Assembly: GCA_028284485.1 (NCBI GenBank)
Contig: JANQRQ010000337.1
Span: 1 to 64,000, forward strand
Direction of reading: 5' to 3'
Origin: Planctomycetaceae bacterium
GTDB taxonomy: Bacteria > Planctomycetota > Planctomycetia > Planctomycetales > Planctomycetaceae
DNA: 64,000 bases
The position numbers and the translations under genes were made by a program. The stretch's first letter is position 1, and each line of letters opens with the position of its first letter. The notes under the pieces were generated by a model, which ran no database searches, had not been told where the DNA came from, and saw only the letters and a list, made by a program, of their open reading frames with translations. Shown here piece after piece: positions 1 through 8,441 of this stretch.

Positions 1-2
1 GC

Positions 3-446
3 AACGCGTTTCGCGTCGTCAAGAACGGGAAGAATTGGCACGCGGAACAGCTTTACGCCAACAAGAACATCACCAACCATCATGGCGGCGTTGTCTTGCA
101 CAATGGGCACATTTACGGGTCCAGCGGCGGCACATTCCGTTGCCTTTCCCTCGTGAGCGGGGAACTCGCCTATGCCGGGCGTAGCGCCGGCAAAGGATCT
201 ACGGTGTACGCTGATGGCCATCTTTATTTACGTGGCGAATCTGGTCCGATCGCGCTCATTGAAGCAACCCCGGAGGGATTACGCGAAAAGAGCCGTTTTG
301 ACCAGCCGGACCGAAGTGACAAAAAGGCCTGGCCTCATCCCGTGATCGCCAACGGCAAACTCTACCTCCGCGACCAGGACCTGATCCTAAGTTATGACAT
401 AAGGAAAAAACAGCTGGGCGGATTGCTTCAGCGCGCGAGGCATTGA
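3..446 (+). CDS. PQQ-like beta-propeller repeat protein (5' truncated)
   Basis: The frame is open from the left edge of the window to a TGA at 444-446, so only the last 147 or so residues are present. An internal TTG at 96 is not a convincing start, because the frame is coding-like before it. The fragment shows beta-propeller blade patterns: a GGVVLHNGHIYG segment, a later YADGHLYLRGESG segment and a final VIANGKLYLRDQDLILSYDI segment. These are typical of the PQQ-like (BamB/WD40-like) proteins that are common and secreted in planctomycetes. The role is probably extracytoplasmic binding or a dehydrogenase-like scaffold; no catalytic residue can be judged from the tail. The family is fairly sure, the substrate unknown. 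Confidence 0.75.
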   Translation, partial: NAFRVVKNGKNWHAEQLYANKNITNHHGGVVLHNGHIYGSSGGTFRCLSLVSGELAYAGRSAGKGSTVYADGHLYLRGESGPIALIEATPEGLREKSRFDQPDRSDKKAWPHPVIANGKLYLRDQDLILSYDIRKKQLGGLLQRARH

Positions 447-625
447 CGTAGGAGCTTCAAGACATCGTCAACCCGGACGGCGAGCGCTGCTCTTTCTCAC
501 GACATTCTGGGATTTTCCGTGCGAGTTTTCGCAACTTTGGGTCGGGGCCTTCTGGACGAGCCGGAGCCCATCGTAACCGCAGAATAGCGCCTGATTGAAA
601 CCACTACTCGTTACGCAGTGTCGCG

Positions 626-1060
626 TTAGTAGTAATTGATCAACCCGCGGAGAGTGCAAACGAAATCAGAAACAGATTCCAGGGATGTCATTGGTATTCG
701 CCTTGCTGCAGCGCTTCGAAACATGACATTCCGGCCCCCTATAGTTCCCCCGTAATCGAATTGTCTCTGTTTTAATTTCGAAGACCGTTCGGCCCGCACT
801 ACTCCGAATAGTTGCACGGCGTTGCGATTATCGACGTTCCCCGGAAAATCCGGGGATTTTTTATGCGCTGACGACTCGCTTTGCAGTTCCATGTCGTCCA
901 GTTTCGACACATTCTGCGCTGCTTTTTGCGCCGCTTTTCCAGAAACCGCTGCATCCAAGTGGGCATCGGTGGTCATCAGGTAATGCTTGAGCGCAATTTG
1001 GGGGGGTATTCCCCAACCATACTGCCACGACACATGACAGCGGGTCAAGACCTTCGAACC
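626..1060 (-). pseudogene. Remnant of a tyrosine recombinase (integrase) C-terminus
   Basis: On the minus strand, one frame reads CVVAVWLGNTP just upstream of about position 1010. After a slip at the C/G run near 1000-1008, a neighbouring frame reads QIALKHYLMTTDAHLDAA followed by KAAQKAAQ. Together they match the end of a tyrosine recombinase catalytic domain, where the HxxxxWLGHS-type segment is followed by the Tyr nucleophile in KHY. The downstream tail with SPDFPG is a pattern I recall from planctomycete integrases. The core Arg/His box region upstream is missing or scrambled, so this is a decayed 3' end and not a working gene. The boundaries are approximate. A single open frame crosses the slip, but it starts in unrelated sequence. 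Confidence 0.6.
839..862 (+). terminator. Terminator-like hairpin with T run
   Basis: A 7-bp perfect stem (CCCCGGA at 839-845, TCCGGGG at 849-855) with a 3-base loop is followed by ATTTTTT at 856-862. This is the classic shape of a factor-independent terminator for plus-strand transcription. It lies about 390 bp downstream of the propeller gene stop, inside the integrase remnant, where the same bases on the other strand encode the SPDFPG part of its tail. Confidence 0.6.
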
Positions 1061-1272
1061 TCTTGAAATCGCATGACCACAGTGTTCGCAGTTATCATGA
1101 AGGATCATGCGGTGATCTGGAAATCGCCTGCTTTGCGAGGTCCCATGCATAATGATGGTGCACCGTCTTCGGTTTCCCGCTTGGGCAACCGCAATGTTCC
1201 ACATCCTCAACCTAAGCGTGATGGAGCCGTGTTGGGGCCTGTGCTTCATCACGATTCAACAATTTGCGTCTA

Positions 1273-2637
1273 TCACGAAAGAATCGGTCGAATGACGTTT
1301 CCCGCGACGTCAGTCAAACGATATCGCCGACCGTTGTGCAAATATGTGAGTCGTTTGTGATCGAGCCCAAGGAGGTGCAAAATCGTTGCGTGGATGTCGT
1401 GCACTGATACGGGATTCTCTTCCGCCCGATAGCCAATTTCATCTGTTTCGCCGTAGTGAGTTCCGCCTTTGATTCCGCCGCCGGCCATCCACATCAAGAA
1501 TCCGTTTGGATTGTGGTCTCTGCCACTACCACGTTGCGAAATCGGCATCCGACCAAACTCGCCGCCCCAAACGACAAGCGTACTATCGAGCAGTCCACGT
1601 TGCTTCAGATCGCCGAGCAACGCCGCAATCGGTTGGTCGGTGGCACGGCAGTTGTCACTATGGTTCTTTTCCAAGCCGCCGTGCGCATCCCATTCGCCGT
1701 CGCTGTAAACCTGAACGAATCGGACGCCGCGTTCGACCAATCGGCGAGCCAGTAAACATTTGCGTCCGAAACCTTTGGTCGATTCGTGATTCAATCCGTA
1801 TTGGTCCAACGTGGTGGGCGTTTCTTGCGTGAGGTCGACTGCCTCCTTTGCTTCTGACTGCATTTGAAATGCCAACTCGTAGCTGCGAATTCGTGCCGAC
1901 AAATCAGACTCATCAGGATGTTGGCGCAGATGTGCCCGATTGAGCGATGCGACAAAATCAAGCGTTCGGCGCTGTTGTGGTGCGGAAACATCGCTAGGGC
2001 GATCGAGGTTCAGCAGCGGGCTGCCCGAGGTGCGAAACGATGTCCCTTGAAATGCTGCAGGAAGGAATCCGTTCGACCAATTCATCGGCCCACCTTTGGA
2101 CCCATTGTCATTCTGCATCACGACGAAACCAGGCAAATTGCTGTTCGTACTGCCCAAGCCATAGTTGATCCACGCCCCCGCGCTAGGAAAACCAGATCGC
2201 GGGATCCCGGTGTTCATCTGAAACATCGCGGGGGCATGATTTGGAGTTTCGCAATGCACGGATTTGATAAGTGCAAGGTCATCGACATGGCGAGAAATGT
2301 TGGGAAGGTGTTCACACACCCAGGTTCCGCTGTTGCCGAACTGTTTAAACGAGAACGGGGATCGCATTAGCGGACCTGGATTGCCGAAAAAGACATCGAT
2401 TGACTCGCGCGGTTGCTTTCCATGACCACGATCTAATTCCGGTTTGGGATCGAATGTATCCATCGCGCTGGGGCCACCTTCCATGAATAGCCAGATGATG
2501 GACTTTGCTTTGGGCGCGAAATGGGGATCTTGAGAGTCGATTACACCATCGGCTTGCAATAGATCGGCCAATGCCAACGTGCCGAGGCCACAGCCGGCGG
2601 CGGCGAGCAACTCACGTCGATCGAACAGTGGCTGCAT
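1273..2637 (-). CDS. DUF1501 domain protein
   Basis: A 454-residue protein of the DUF1501 family, which is related to the alkaline-phosphatase/sulfatase fold and is exported in planctomycetes. The start at 2637 was chosen because MQPLFDRRELLAAAGCG gives the usual Tat-like N-terminus. An upstream in-frame ATG at 2676 would overlap the preceding gene. Family motifs seen are FMEGGPSAMDTFDPKP near the N-terminus, the QVYSDGEWDAHGG segment, and VWGGEFGRMP with GRDHNP and [15 protein letters not shown] near the C-terminus. It sits 22 bp after the DUF1549/DUF1553 gene on the same strand, the standard pairing, so the two are probably co-transcribed. The biochemical role of the family is unproven. Confidence 0.9.
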   Translation of the reverse strand: MQPLFDRRELLAAAGCGLGTLALADLLQADGVIDSQDPHFAPKAKSIIWLFMEGGPSAMDTFDPKPELDRGHGKQPRESIDVFFGNPGPLMRSPFSFKQFGNSGTWVCEHLPNISRHVDDLALIKSVHCETPNHAPAMFQMNTGIPRSGFPSAGAWINYGLGSTNSNLPGFVVMQNDNGSKGGPMNWSNGFLPAAFQGTSFRTSGSPLLNLDRPSDVSAPQQRRTLDFVASLNRAHLRQHPDESDLSARIRSYELAFQMQSEAKEAVDLTQETPTTLDQYGLNHESTKGFGRKCLLARRLVERGVRFVQVYSDGEWDAHGGLEKNHSDNCRATDQPIAALLGDLKQRGLLDSTLVVWGGEFGRMPISQRGSGRDHNPNGFLMWMAGGGIKGGTHYGETDEIGYRAEENPVSVHDIHATILHLLGLDHKRLTYLHNGRRYRLTDVAGNVIRPILS

Positions 2638-2659
2638 CGATGTTCTTTCTGTTTCAGAT

Positions 2660-5179
2660 CTATTCGACGTAAACAAATTCGTTGCACATGATTAGCGCGT
2701 GGCAAAGGTCGGCCAGAGGGTCGTCACCTTCGCTTTGGCTGAGTAATTCGATGGCTAATTCCGTTTCGATTTCGGTCGGCGGACGGCCCAGGCTGCGGCG
2801 AAAGGCTGAAGCCACTTGCGCTCGTGTATCGTTGACAGAATGCGAGCGAATAGATGCAGCGAAACCGCGTGCTGCACCACGAATGGACGGATTGTTCAGC
2901 AATGTTAATGCTTGCACGGGCACTGTTGTTGGTACGCGCCGTCCGCAGCTTGCCGTCGGGTCGGGAGCGTCGAACGCTTCCATCATCGGAAAACGAATTG
3001 ATCGCTTGACGAAAATGTACAGGCTACGCCGCCAGTGCTCGGCGCCTTCCTCGATGTCCGTCGGCCATTTATCGCGCGATCGTGTGGCCATGGCAGAGAC
3101 TGGAATGTAAGGACGAATCGCTGAGCCATAAAGTTCGCGGTTCAACCTTCCTGACGCTGCCAGGATCGCGTCACGGACTGCTTCAGAATCCAATCGTTTG
3201 GATTTCCGGTACGAAAGCCAGCGGTTCGTGGGGTCGGCGTCGGCTGAACCAACGCGTTGACTCGACTGTCGGTACGTGTTGCTGCCTAGTATCAACCGAT
3301 GTATTGGTTTCAGCTTCCAATCGTTCCGAATCAATTCGGCAGACAACCATTCCAACAATTCCGGATGCGAAGGTTGGCCGCCTTGGACACCAAAATCGTT
3401 AGGTGTGTCGACAATTCCGGTGCTGAAGTAGTGATGCCAAATTCTGTTAACAATGACACGCGCCACAAGTGGACCGGCACCGTGGTCAACGTCGGTCAAC
3501 CACAACGCAAGAGCAGACCGATTTCCCGTACTTTTCGATCCGTCAATCCGATTAAGGGCCATCGAATGATAGTCATTGAACGATCGCCCTCGTGAGAGAA
3601 CCGAAAGGAATCCGGGCGGCGTCAAGTCCATAGGCAAACCGACGTCCCCACGTTTTAACAAACGTACTTCAGAAGGTTTGTTACTGAGTTCAGTGACCAG
3701 CAAGGCCGGTTGCAGCTTCCAGTCAGCCGTCTCACTTTTGGACTTCGCAGTCGTTTCTAGCTGATTGAGCCGTTTGCGTCCTTGGTCAGGTAACCATGCT
3801 CGCCACTGTTTATCGTTGAACGCAATATCCTCGCCAAACTTTTCGAATGCCCTTTTTGACTCTGCAGGATTTCCCGGCCCTGCAGCCAACCATTTGGCTT
3901 CGTCTTCGGTGCAATCCAATCCCGCGATCTTCTCGAGCAGCAATTTGCGTTTCGACTGTTTCTGCCAAAGATCCAATTCGCGTCTCGCTCGGATCAGCGA
4001 CGAGTCCTGTCGTTGTGACGACGCAAAGGTGGCAATCATTCGGTAATAATCACGTGTGGGGATCGCATCGAACTTGTGATCGTGACAGCGCGCGCACCCT
4101 AGTGTCAGACCCAAAAACGCCTGCGAGGTCGTCGAAACAATATCATCGAGTTCGTCGTACCGAATTCCCAATATCACTTCTGCCGGTGCAGTTGCAGCGC
4201 ATCGATTTAGAGGACCGGCGGCAAGGAATCCAGTTGCAGCAACCGCCGATGGAATCTCAGGCTGCAGCTCATCACCTGCGATTTGCCAACGAACAAACTT
4301 ATCAAAAGGTAAGTCTTCGTTGAACGCGCGGATCACAAAGTCGCGATACTGGTACGCGTGAGGGCGATCCAAATCGTTTTCGTACCCGTTGCTGTCGGCG
4401 TACCGAGCGACGTCGAGCCAATGACGCGCCCACCGTTCACCAAAGTGCTTGCTCGACAAGAGCGACTCGACCAACGTATCCGCGTCAAAGTTCTCAGGCG
4501 ATTCACTCGTGATCACGCGTTCCTCATTCGGGGGAAGGCCGATCACGTCGAAGTGCATTCGACGCCCGAGTGTTAGTGACGATGCTCGGGGACTCGGCTG
4601 CAGACCATTGGATCGCATGCAATCCAATATGAAGGCATCAATGGGATTCCGAATCCAATCGGAATCGATTCGTGGTGGTGTGACATCCCGAATAGGAAGG
4701 AATGACCAAAATTGAAGGTCTTCGTCGGTGACCGTCAACTCCGAGTGATCATCGGTTGAGGGGTCGCCAGAATCGGGCCACATGGCGTTCGACGCAATCC
4801 ACTCGATCAATACTTTAGTGTCTGTTTGTGATAGCCGAGGACCATCTGGCGGCATCCATTCGCTGTCGTCGTTCGAATCAATTCGCCGAAGCAGTTCGCT
4901 TTCTTCCGGTCTGCCAGGCACAATGGGAATACTGCCCGAGTCGGCCTCGGAAAACGCACTTTCGCGATCATCGAGACGGAATCCACCTCGTTGCTTCTGC
5001 GCACCATGGCATTTCGCGCAATGCTTAATGAAAATGGGTTGCACGTCCCGAGTGAAATCCAGAATGGGTGATCGTTCGTCGGCAGATGTCGTCGGTGTGA
5101 AGATGACAAACACGACAATCAACAAAGTCGATGTCGAAATTGTCGATTCAATCAGATGTCTTGTCGGCAATCCAATCAT
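2660..5179 (-). CDS. DUF1549/DUF1553 protein with N-terminal cytochrome c domain
   Basis: An 839-residue secreted protein. Residues 1-33 form a signal peptide (hydrophobic STLLIVVFVIFTPTTSA). A PSCyt1-type domain follows with one haem site, CAKCH at 54-58. Next come the DUF1549 region, which carries the family-typical [10 protein letters not shown] segment, and the DUF1553 region, with the family segment HPELLEWLSAELI and the end TVPVQALTLLNNP. The last residues, NEFVYVE, match the usual family ending. It is the first gene of a two-gene unit with the DUF1501 gene. Its start lies 29 bp from the divergent sulfatase start, so both promoters must be compressed into, or overlap, the coding ends. 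The haem suggests a periplasmic electron-transfer or oxidative role, but the reaction is unknown. Confidence 0.92.
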   Translation of the reverse strand: MIGLPTRHLIESTISTSTLLIVVFVIFTPTTSADERSPILDFTRDVQPIFIKHCAKCHGAQKQRGGFRLDDRESAFSEADSGSIPIVPGRPEESELLRRIDSNDDSEWMPPDGPRLSQTDTKVLIEWIASNAMWPDSGDPSTDDHSELTVTDEDLQFWSFLPIRDVTPPRIDSDWIRNPIDAFILDCMRSNGLQPSPRASSLTLGRRMHFDVIGLPPNEERVITSESPENFDADTLVESLLSSKHFGERWARHWLDVARYADSNGYENDLDRPHAYQYRDFVIRAFNEDLPFDKFVRWQIAGDELQPEIPSAVAATGFLAAGPLNRCAATAPAEVILGIRYDELDDIVSTTSQAFLGLTLGCARCHDHKFDAIPTRDYYRMIATFASSQRQDSSLIRARRELDLWQKQSKRKLLLEKIAGLDCTEDEAKWLAAGPGNPAESKRAFEKFGEDIAFNDKQWRAWLPDQGRKRLNQLETTAKSKSETADWKLQPALLVTELSNKPSEVRLLKRGDVGLPMDLTPPGFLSVLSRGRSFNDYHSMALNRIDGSKSTGNRSALALWLTDVDHGAGPLVARVIVNRIWHHYFSTGIVDTPNDFGVQGGQPSHPELLEWLSAELIRNDWKLKPIHRLILGSNTYRQSSQRVGSADADPTNRWLSYRKSKRLDSEAVRDAILAASGRLNRELYGSAIRPYIPVSAMATRSRDKWPTDIEEGAEHWRRSLYIFVKRSIRFPMMEAFDAPDPTASCGRRVPTTVPVQALTLLNNPSIRGAARGFAASIRSHSVNDTRAQVASAFRRSLGRPPTEIETELAIELLSQSEGDDPLADLCHALIMCNEFVYVE

Positions 5180-5208
5180 TCCTCAATTCTAGCTGCAAAG
5201 CAGACGAT

Positions 5209-6861
5209 ATGCGATATTTCGTATTCGCTATAAAAGAAACAAAATTGCGTATTCTTGTTGCGGTAGCTGCATTCGTTGCAATATCAGGATTCGAAACGCA
5301 CAGCCAACGAGCTAAAGCTGCTGATCGCCCCAATATTGTCGTCATAATGGCGGATGACATGGGTTACAGCGATATAGGTTGCTTCGGCTCGGAAATCGAA
5401 ACGCCCAACATTGATGCACTTGCTTCGTCCGGAGTCCTTCTGACACAGTTTTATAACGCTGGCAAGTGCTGCCCGACGCGCGCGTCACTATTGACTGGAC
5501 TCTATTCCCATCAAGCGGGGATCGGTTGGATGATTTCGGCAGACCTCGGGAAACCGGGATACCAAGGGGACTTGGGCCGGAATTGTGTGACCATCGCAGA
5601 AGTGCTAGCCGCAACAGGGTATCGTTGCTACCAGAGCGGCAAGTGGCATGTTACGCCCTGGGACTACCAGCAAGATAGCGGCCCGAAACACAATTGGCCT
5701 TTGAAACGAGGGTTCCATCATTGTTTTTCAACCATTAACGGCAGCGGAAACTACTTCAATTTTGGCTCTCTTGTCCGTGACAACAAAAGGATTCGCCCCG
5801 AGCCCGGCGCATATTACACCGATTCAATAAGCAACGAAGCGGCCGCGTATGTTCGGAATCACTCTGCGAACTCAGCCGAACCGTTCTTTTTATATGTAGC
5901 TTACACCGCACCACACTTCCCTCTACATGCCAAACCTGAGGATATTGGGAAGTACATTGGCAAGTATCTCGATGGTTGGCAAATTGTTCGCCGTCAGCGT
6001 TTTGCGAAGATGCGTGATTTGGGAATCCTCGAGGCGAACTGGGAATTGTCCGCAGACGACTCGATCGATTGGTCACTACTGTCTGACGAACAGAAGGCAC
6101 TTTGGGACAAGCGGATGGCAGTGTATGCCGCCCAAATCGACTGCATGGATCAAGGAATCGGTCGCATTATCAAAGCGTTGGAAGATACAGGTCAACGTGA
6201 AAACACACTTGTGATGTTTTTGTCTGACAACGGCGGATGCGCTGAATTCAAAAGCCGTTCCGATCAGTCTCTCGAGGCACTCGGCACAAGCAGCTCGTAT
6301 GAGTCGTACCGTCGCGAGTGGGCCAACGTTAGCAACACACCCTTTCGATTGTACAAACGGTATGCGCACGAAGGCGGTGTATCCACGCCGTTTATCGCAA
6401 GCTGGCCCAACGGGCTTAGGTCATACGAGAAGCCAATTCCGACGCCGTGTCACATTATCGATATTATGCCCACATGTTGCGATGTCGCGAGAACGGACTA
6501 CCCGCGCGAATTCTCAGGCCATGTCATCCCACCATTCGAAGGTACCAGCCTGCTGCCGATACTGACCGGAAACAGAGCGACACGGCCCGGTCCATTATTC
6601 TGGGAATATGAATGCAACCGAGCAATTCGAGACGGTAAGTGGAAGTTGGTCTCACGTGGTCTGCTCGAAAAATGGGAACTATACGATATTGAATTCGATC
6701 GCACAGAAACCCAGGACCTTGCGTCCATGAATCCAAAAATCGTGGAAACACTATCAATAAAATGGACCGAATGGGCCAGTCGCTGCCACGTACTCCCTCT
6801 CGATGGAAGAACTAAGGAAGAACGGCTGAATTCGGCTATTGAACGCGCCTGGGAGAATTAG
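5209..6861 (+). CDS. Sulfatase (arylsulfatase family, Cys type)
   Basis: A 550-residue sulfatase. The ATG at 5209 begins a signal-like N-terminus ending near AKAADRPN. An earlier in-frame ATG at 5131 would lie inside the divergent gene and is rejected. The metal-binding start VIMADDMGYSDIGC is followed by CCPTR near residues 87-91; the first Cys there is the expected formylglycine residue. SGKWH and LFLSDNGG-type segments supply the other metal and sulfate ligands. The protein closely resembles the sulfatase at 21341-23032, including the shared NVSNTPFR and HEGG segments, so the two are probably paralogues. The substrate is likely a sulfate ester on a polysaccharide. The gene looks AT-richer than its neighbours. 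Confidence 0.93.
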   Translation: MRYFVFAIKETKLRILVAVAAFVAISGFETHSQRAKAADRPNIVVIMADDMGYSDIGCFGSEIETPNIDALASSGVLLTQFYNAGKCCPTRASLLTGLYSHQAGIGWMISADLGKPGYQGDLGRNCVTIAEVLAATGYRCYQSGKWHVTPWDYQQDSGPKHNWPLKRGFHHCFSTINGSGNYFNFGSLVRDNKRIRPEPGAYYTDSISNEAAAYVRNHSANSAEPFFLYVAYTAPHFPLHAKPEDIGKYIGKYLDGWQIVRRQRFAKMRDLGILEANWELSADDSIDWSLLSDEQKALWDKRMAVYAAQIDCMDQGIGRIIKALEDTGQRENTLVMFLSDNGGCAEFKSRSDQSLEALGTSSSYESYRREWANVSNTPFRLYKRYAHEGGVSTPFIASWPNGLRSYEKPIPTPCHIIDIMPTCCDVARTDYPREFSGHVIPPFEGTSLLPILTGNRATRPGPLFWEYECNRAIRDGKWKLVSRGLLEKWELYDIEFDRTETQDLASMNPKIVETLSIKWTEWASRCHVLPLDGRTKEERLNSAIERAWEN

Positions 6862-6918
6862 CGTTCGGCGGTCGGGGCGAGTCAATCGAATGCCGTTCAG
6901 TTTTCGGGACTGTGCCTC

Positions 6919-7190
6919 GGTCGATTGATTATGCAACCGGGTAGTAATGTTTGAAGTTTTTCGCTTCCAGCAATTGCTATGAATGTCCGGTAGAGAACTA
7001 TCGCAAACAGAGAATGCATACCGTTGAGATGGGCCAGTCCTTGGTTCGCGATTGATGTGTTTGCCAATTCCACTCTTCCAAGATTCGGCAACGGGGCGCC
7101 GAGTTTCGGCACGCTATCGTCGCGAATCTGACCCTGGAATCGCGTAATAGGCGTCCCGTGGTTGAAGAGGCCGAGATAGTCGCTTTAGTA
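6919..7190 (-). pseudogene. Leucine-rich repeat protein remnant
   Basis: The minus-strand reading from about 7110 to 6925 gives two repeats of the planctomycete LRR pattern. LPNLGRVELANTSIANQGL is followed by LNGMHSLFAIVLYRT and ends with EKLQTLLPGCII, the usual C-terminal cap. An earlier stretch (RDDSVPKLGA) continues in the same frame, but no start codon or full gene is present upstream, where the ThuA-like gene's leader lies. This looks like the 3' stub of a gene lost by deletion. Limits are approximate. Confidence 0.5.
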
Positions 7191-7301
7191 TGGCTGTACC
7201 AACGAGTCATGGGGCCAGAGGCCGAATCGGCCCAAATGTCCGCCGCGCAATCAGCCTCCCCTAAAATGAAACTCTTGAAATTGCGATCTGGAGAGTTCGC
7301 G

Positions 7302-8414
7302 ATGCGAAATGTCATTCATGCCAACACAATTATCGCCAGCCTCTTGCTGCCGGGCATTGTCACATCGACACATGCCGCCGAGACGTGGAACCGATTCGAA
7401 GTCAAACCGTTGTCAGACGCTGAAACCAACGAATACGCCGAAACAACGCCGGATCCTATGTCCGAAAGTCCGCTATGGTTGACGTATCGAGGCGCGGAAG
7501 GACCGGGCAGGGGCAAACATATCGTCTTCATTGCTGCTGATCAGGAATACCGCAGCGAGCAATCGATGCCGATGCTGGCAAAGATTCTGGCGCATCGCCA
7601 CGGATTTGACTGCACGGTGTTGTTTTCGCTCAATGAACAAAACGAGGTCGACCCGACACAAAAGATCCGTTGGCAAGACAAAAGCGTGATGCACAACATC
7701 CCCGGTTTAGAACATTTGCAGAAAGCGGACATCCTTGTTCTGTTCAGCCGGTTGATCACGCTGCCAGACGAGCAGATCGAACATATCATCAACTATCTTG
7801 ATTCGGGGAAGCCGGTTATCGGTATCCGCACTGCGAATCACGGCTTTCTCCAGAACTTCCCGTACACGAAAAATGGCAAGAAAGTTCGATTCGGTGACGA
7901 TGTGCTGGGGGGATCGTTTCGCGGACATCACGGCAATTGGCACGCTGATTCGACAAGAGGCATCATTGTGGAGGAAATGAGTGACCACCCGATCCTGACT
8001 GCGGTGGAAGACATCTGGGGGCCGTCCGATGTCTATCGGACGTATCCGGAAGGCGGTCGTTTACCGGAGGGCTGTCAGGCCTTGGTCTACGGACAACCGC
8101 TTTTGGGCCGACAACCCGATGATGGAGTGAACACAAAGAAAGAACCGTTACCAGTCGCCTGGACGAAAACATGGACTGGCAACTCGGGAAAGACGGCACG
8201 CGTGTTTCACGTCACGATGGGCAGCGCGAAAGATTACGAAAGCGCCGGCCTACGCCGCATGACAATCAATGCAGCCTATTGGTGCCTGGGAATGGAAGAG
8301 CAAATAAGGGCCGACAGCAGTGTGGAGTATGTCGGCAGCTACGAACCATTGCCGAGTGGATTCAACTACGAAAAGCTGGGCGTTGTTCCTAAGAAGCCCG
8401 CGGCCTATCGGTGA
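7302..8414 (+). CDS. ThuA-like domain protein, secreted
   Basis: A 370-residue protein. The ATG at 7302 has GGAGAG eight bases upstream and opens a signal peptide (MRNVIHANTIIASLLLPG, cut near THAAE). The body is a ThuA-like, class I glutamine-amidotransferase fold: GKHIVFIAADQEYRSEQSMP, then ILVLFSRLITLPDEQ, then GKPVIGIRTANHGF. The family is linked to trehalose or sugar utilisation in some bacteria, but no reaction is firmly known. It is the first gene of a five-gene plus-strand operon with a cytochrome, a beta-propeller and two sulfatases, which points to a role in sugar processing outside the cytoplasm. Upstream in-frame starts at 7158 and beyond overlap the LRR remnant and have no signal peptide. 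Confidence 0.88.
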   Translation: MRNVIHANTIIASLLLPGIVTSTHAAETWNRFEVKPLSDAETNEYAETTPDPMSESPLWLTYRGAEGPGRGKHIVFIAADQEYRSEQSMPMLAKILAHRHGFDCTVLFSLNEQNEVDPTQKIRWQDKSVMHNIPGLEHLQKADILVLFSRLITLPDEQIEHIINYLDSGKPVIGIRTANHGFLQNFPYTKNGKKVRFGDDVLGGSFRGHHGNWHADSTRGIIVEEMSDHPILTAVEDIWGPSDVYRTYPEGGRLPEGCQALVYGQPLLGRQPDDGVNTKKEPLPVAWTKTWTGNSGKTARVFHVTMGSAKDYESAGLRRMTINAAYWCLGMEEQIRADSSVEYVGSYEPLPSGFNYEKLGVVPKKPAAYR

Positions 8415-8441
8415 TAGGTTTTCAACTATAGGGCAAAGTGA

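Noticed and set aside
1040-1110. CEHCGH pattern on the minus strand that looks like a zinc ribbon
   Set aside because: It lies upstream of the integrase remnant, without a second Cys pair in range, so it is probably chance.
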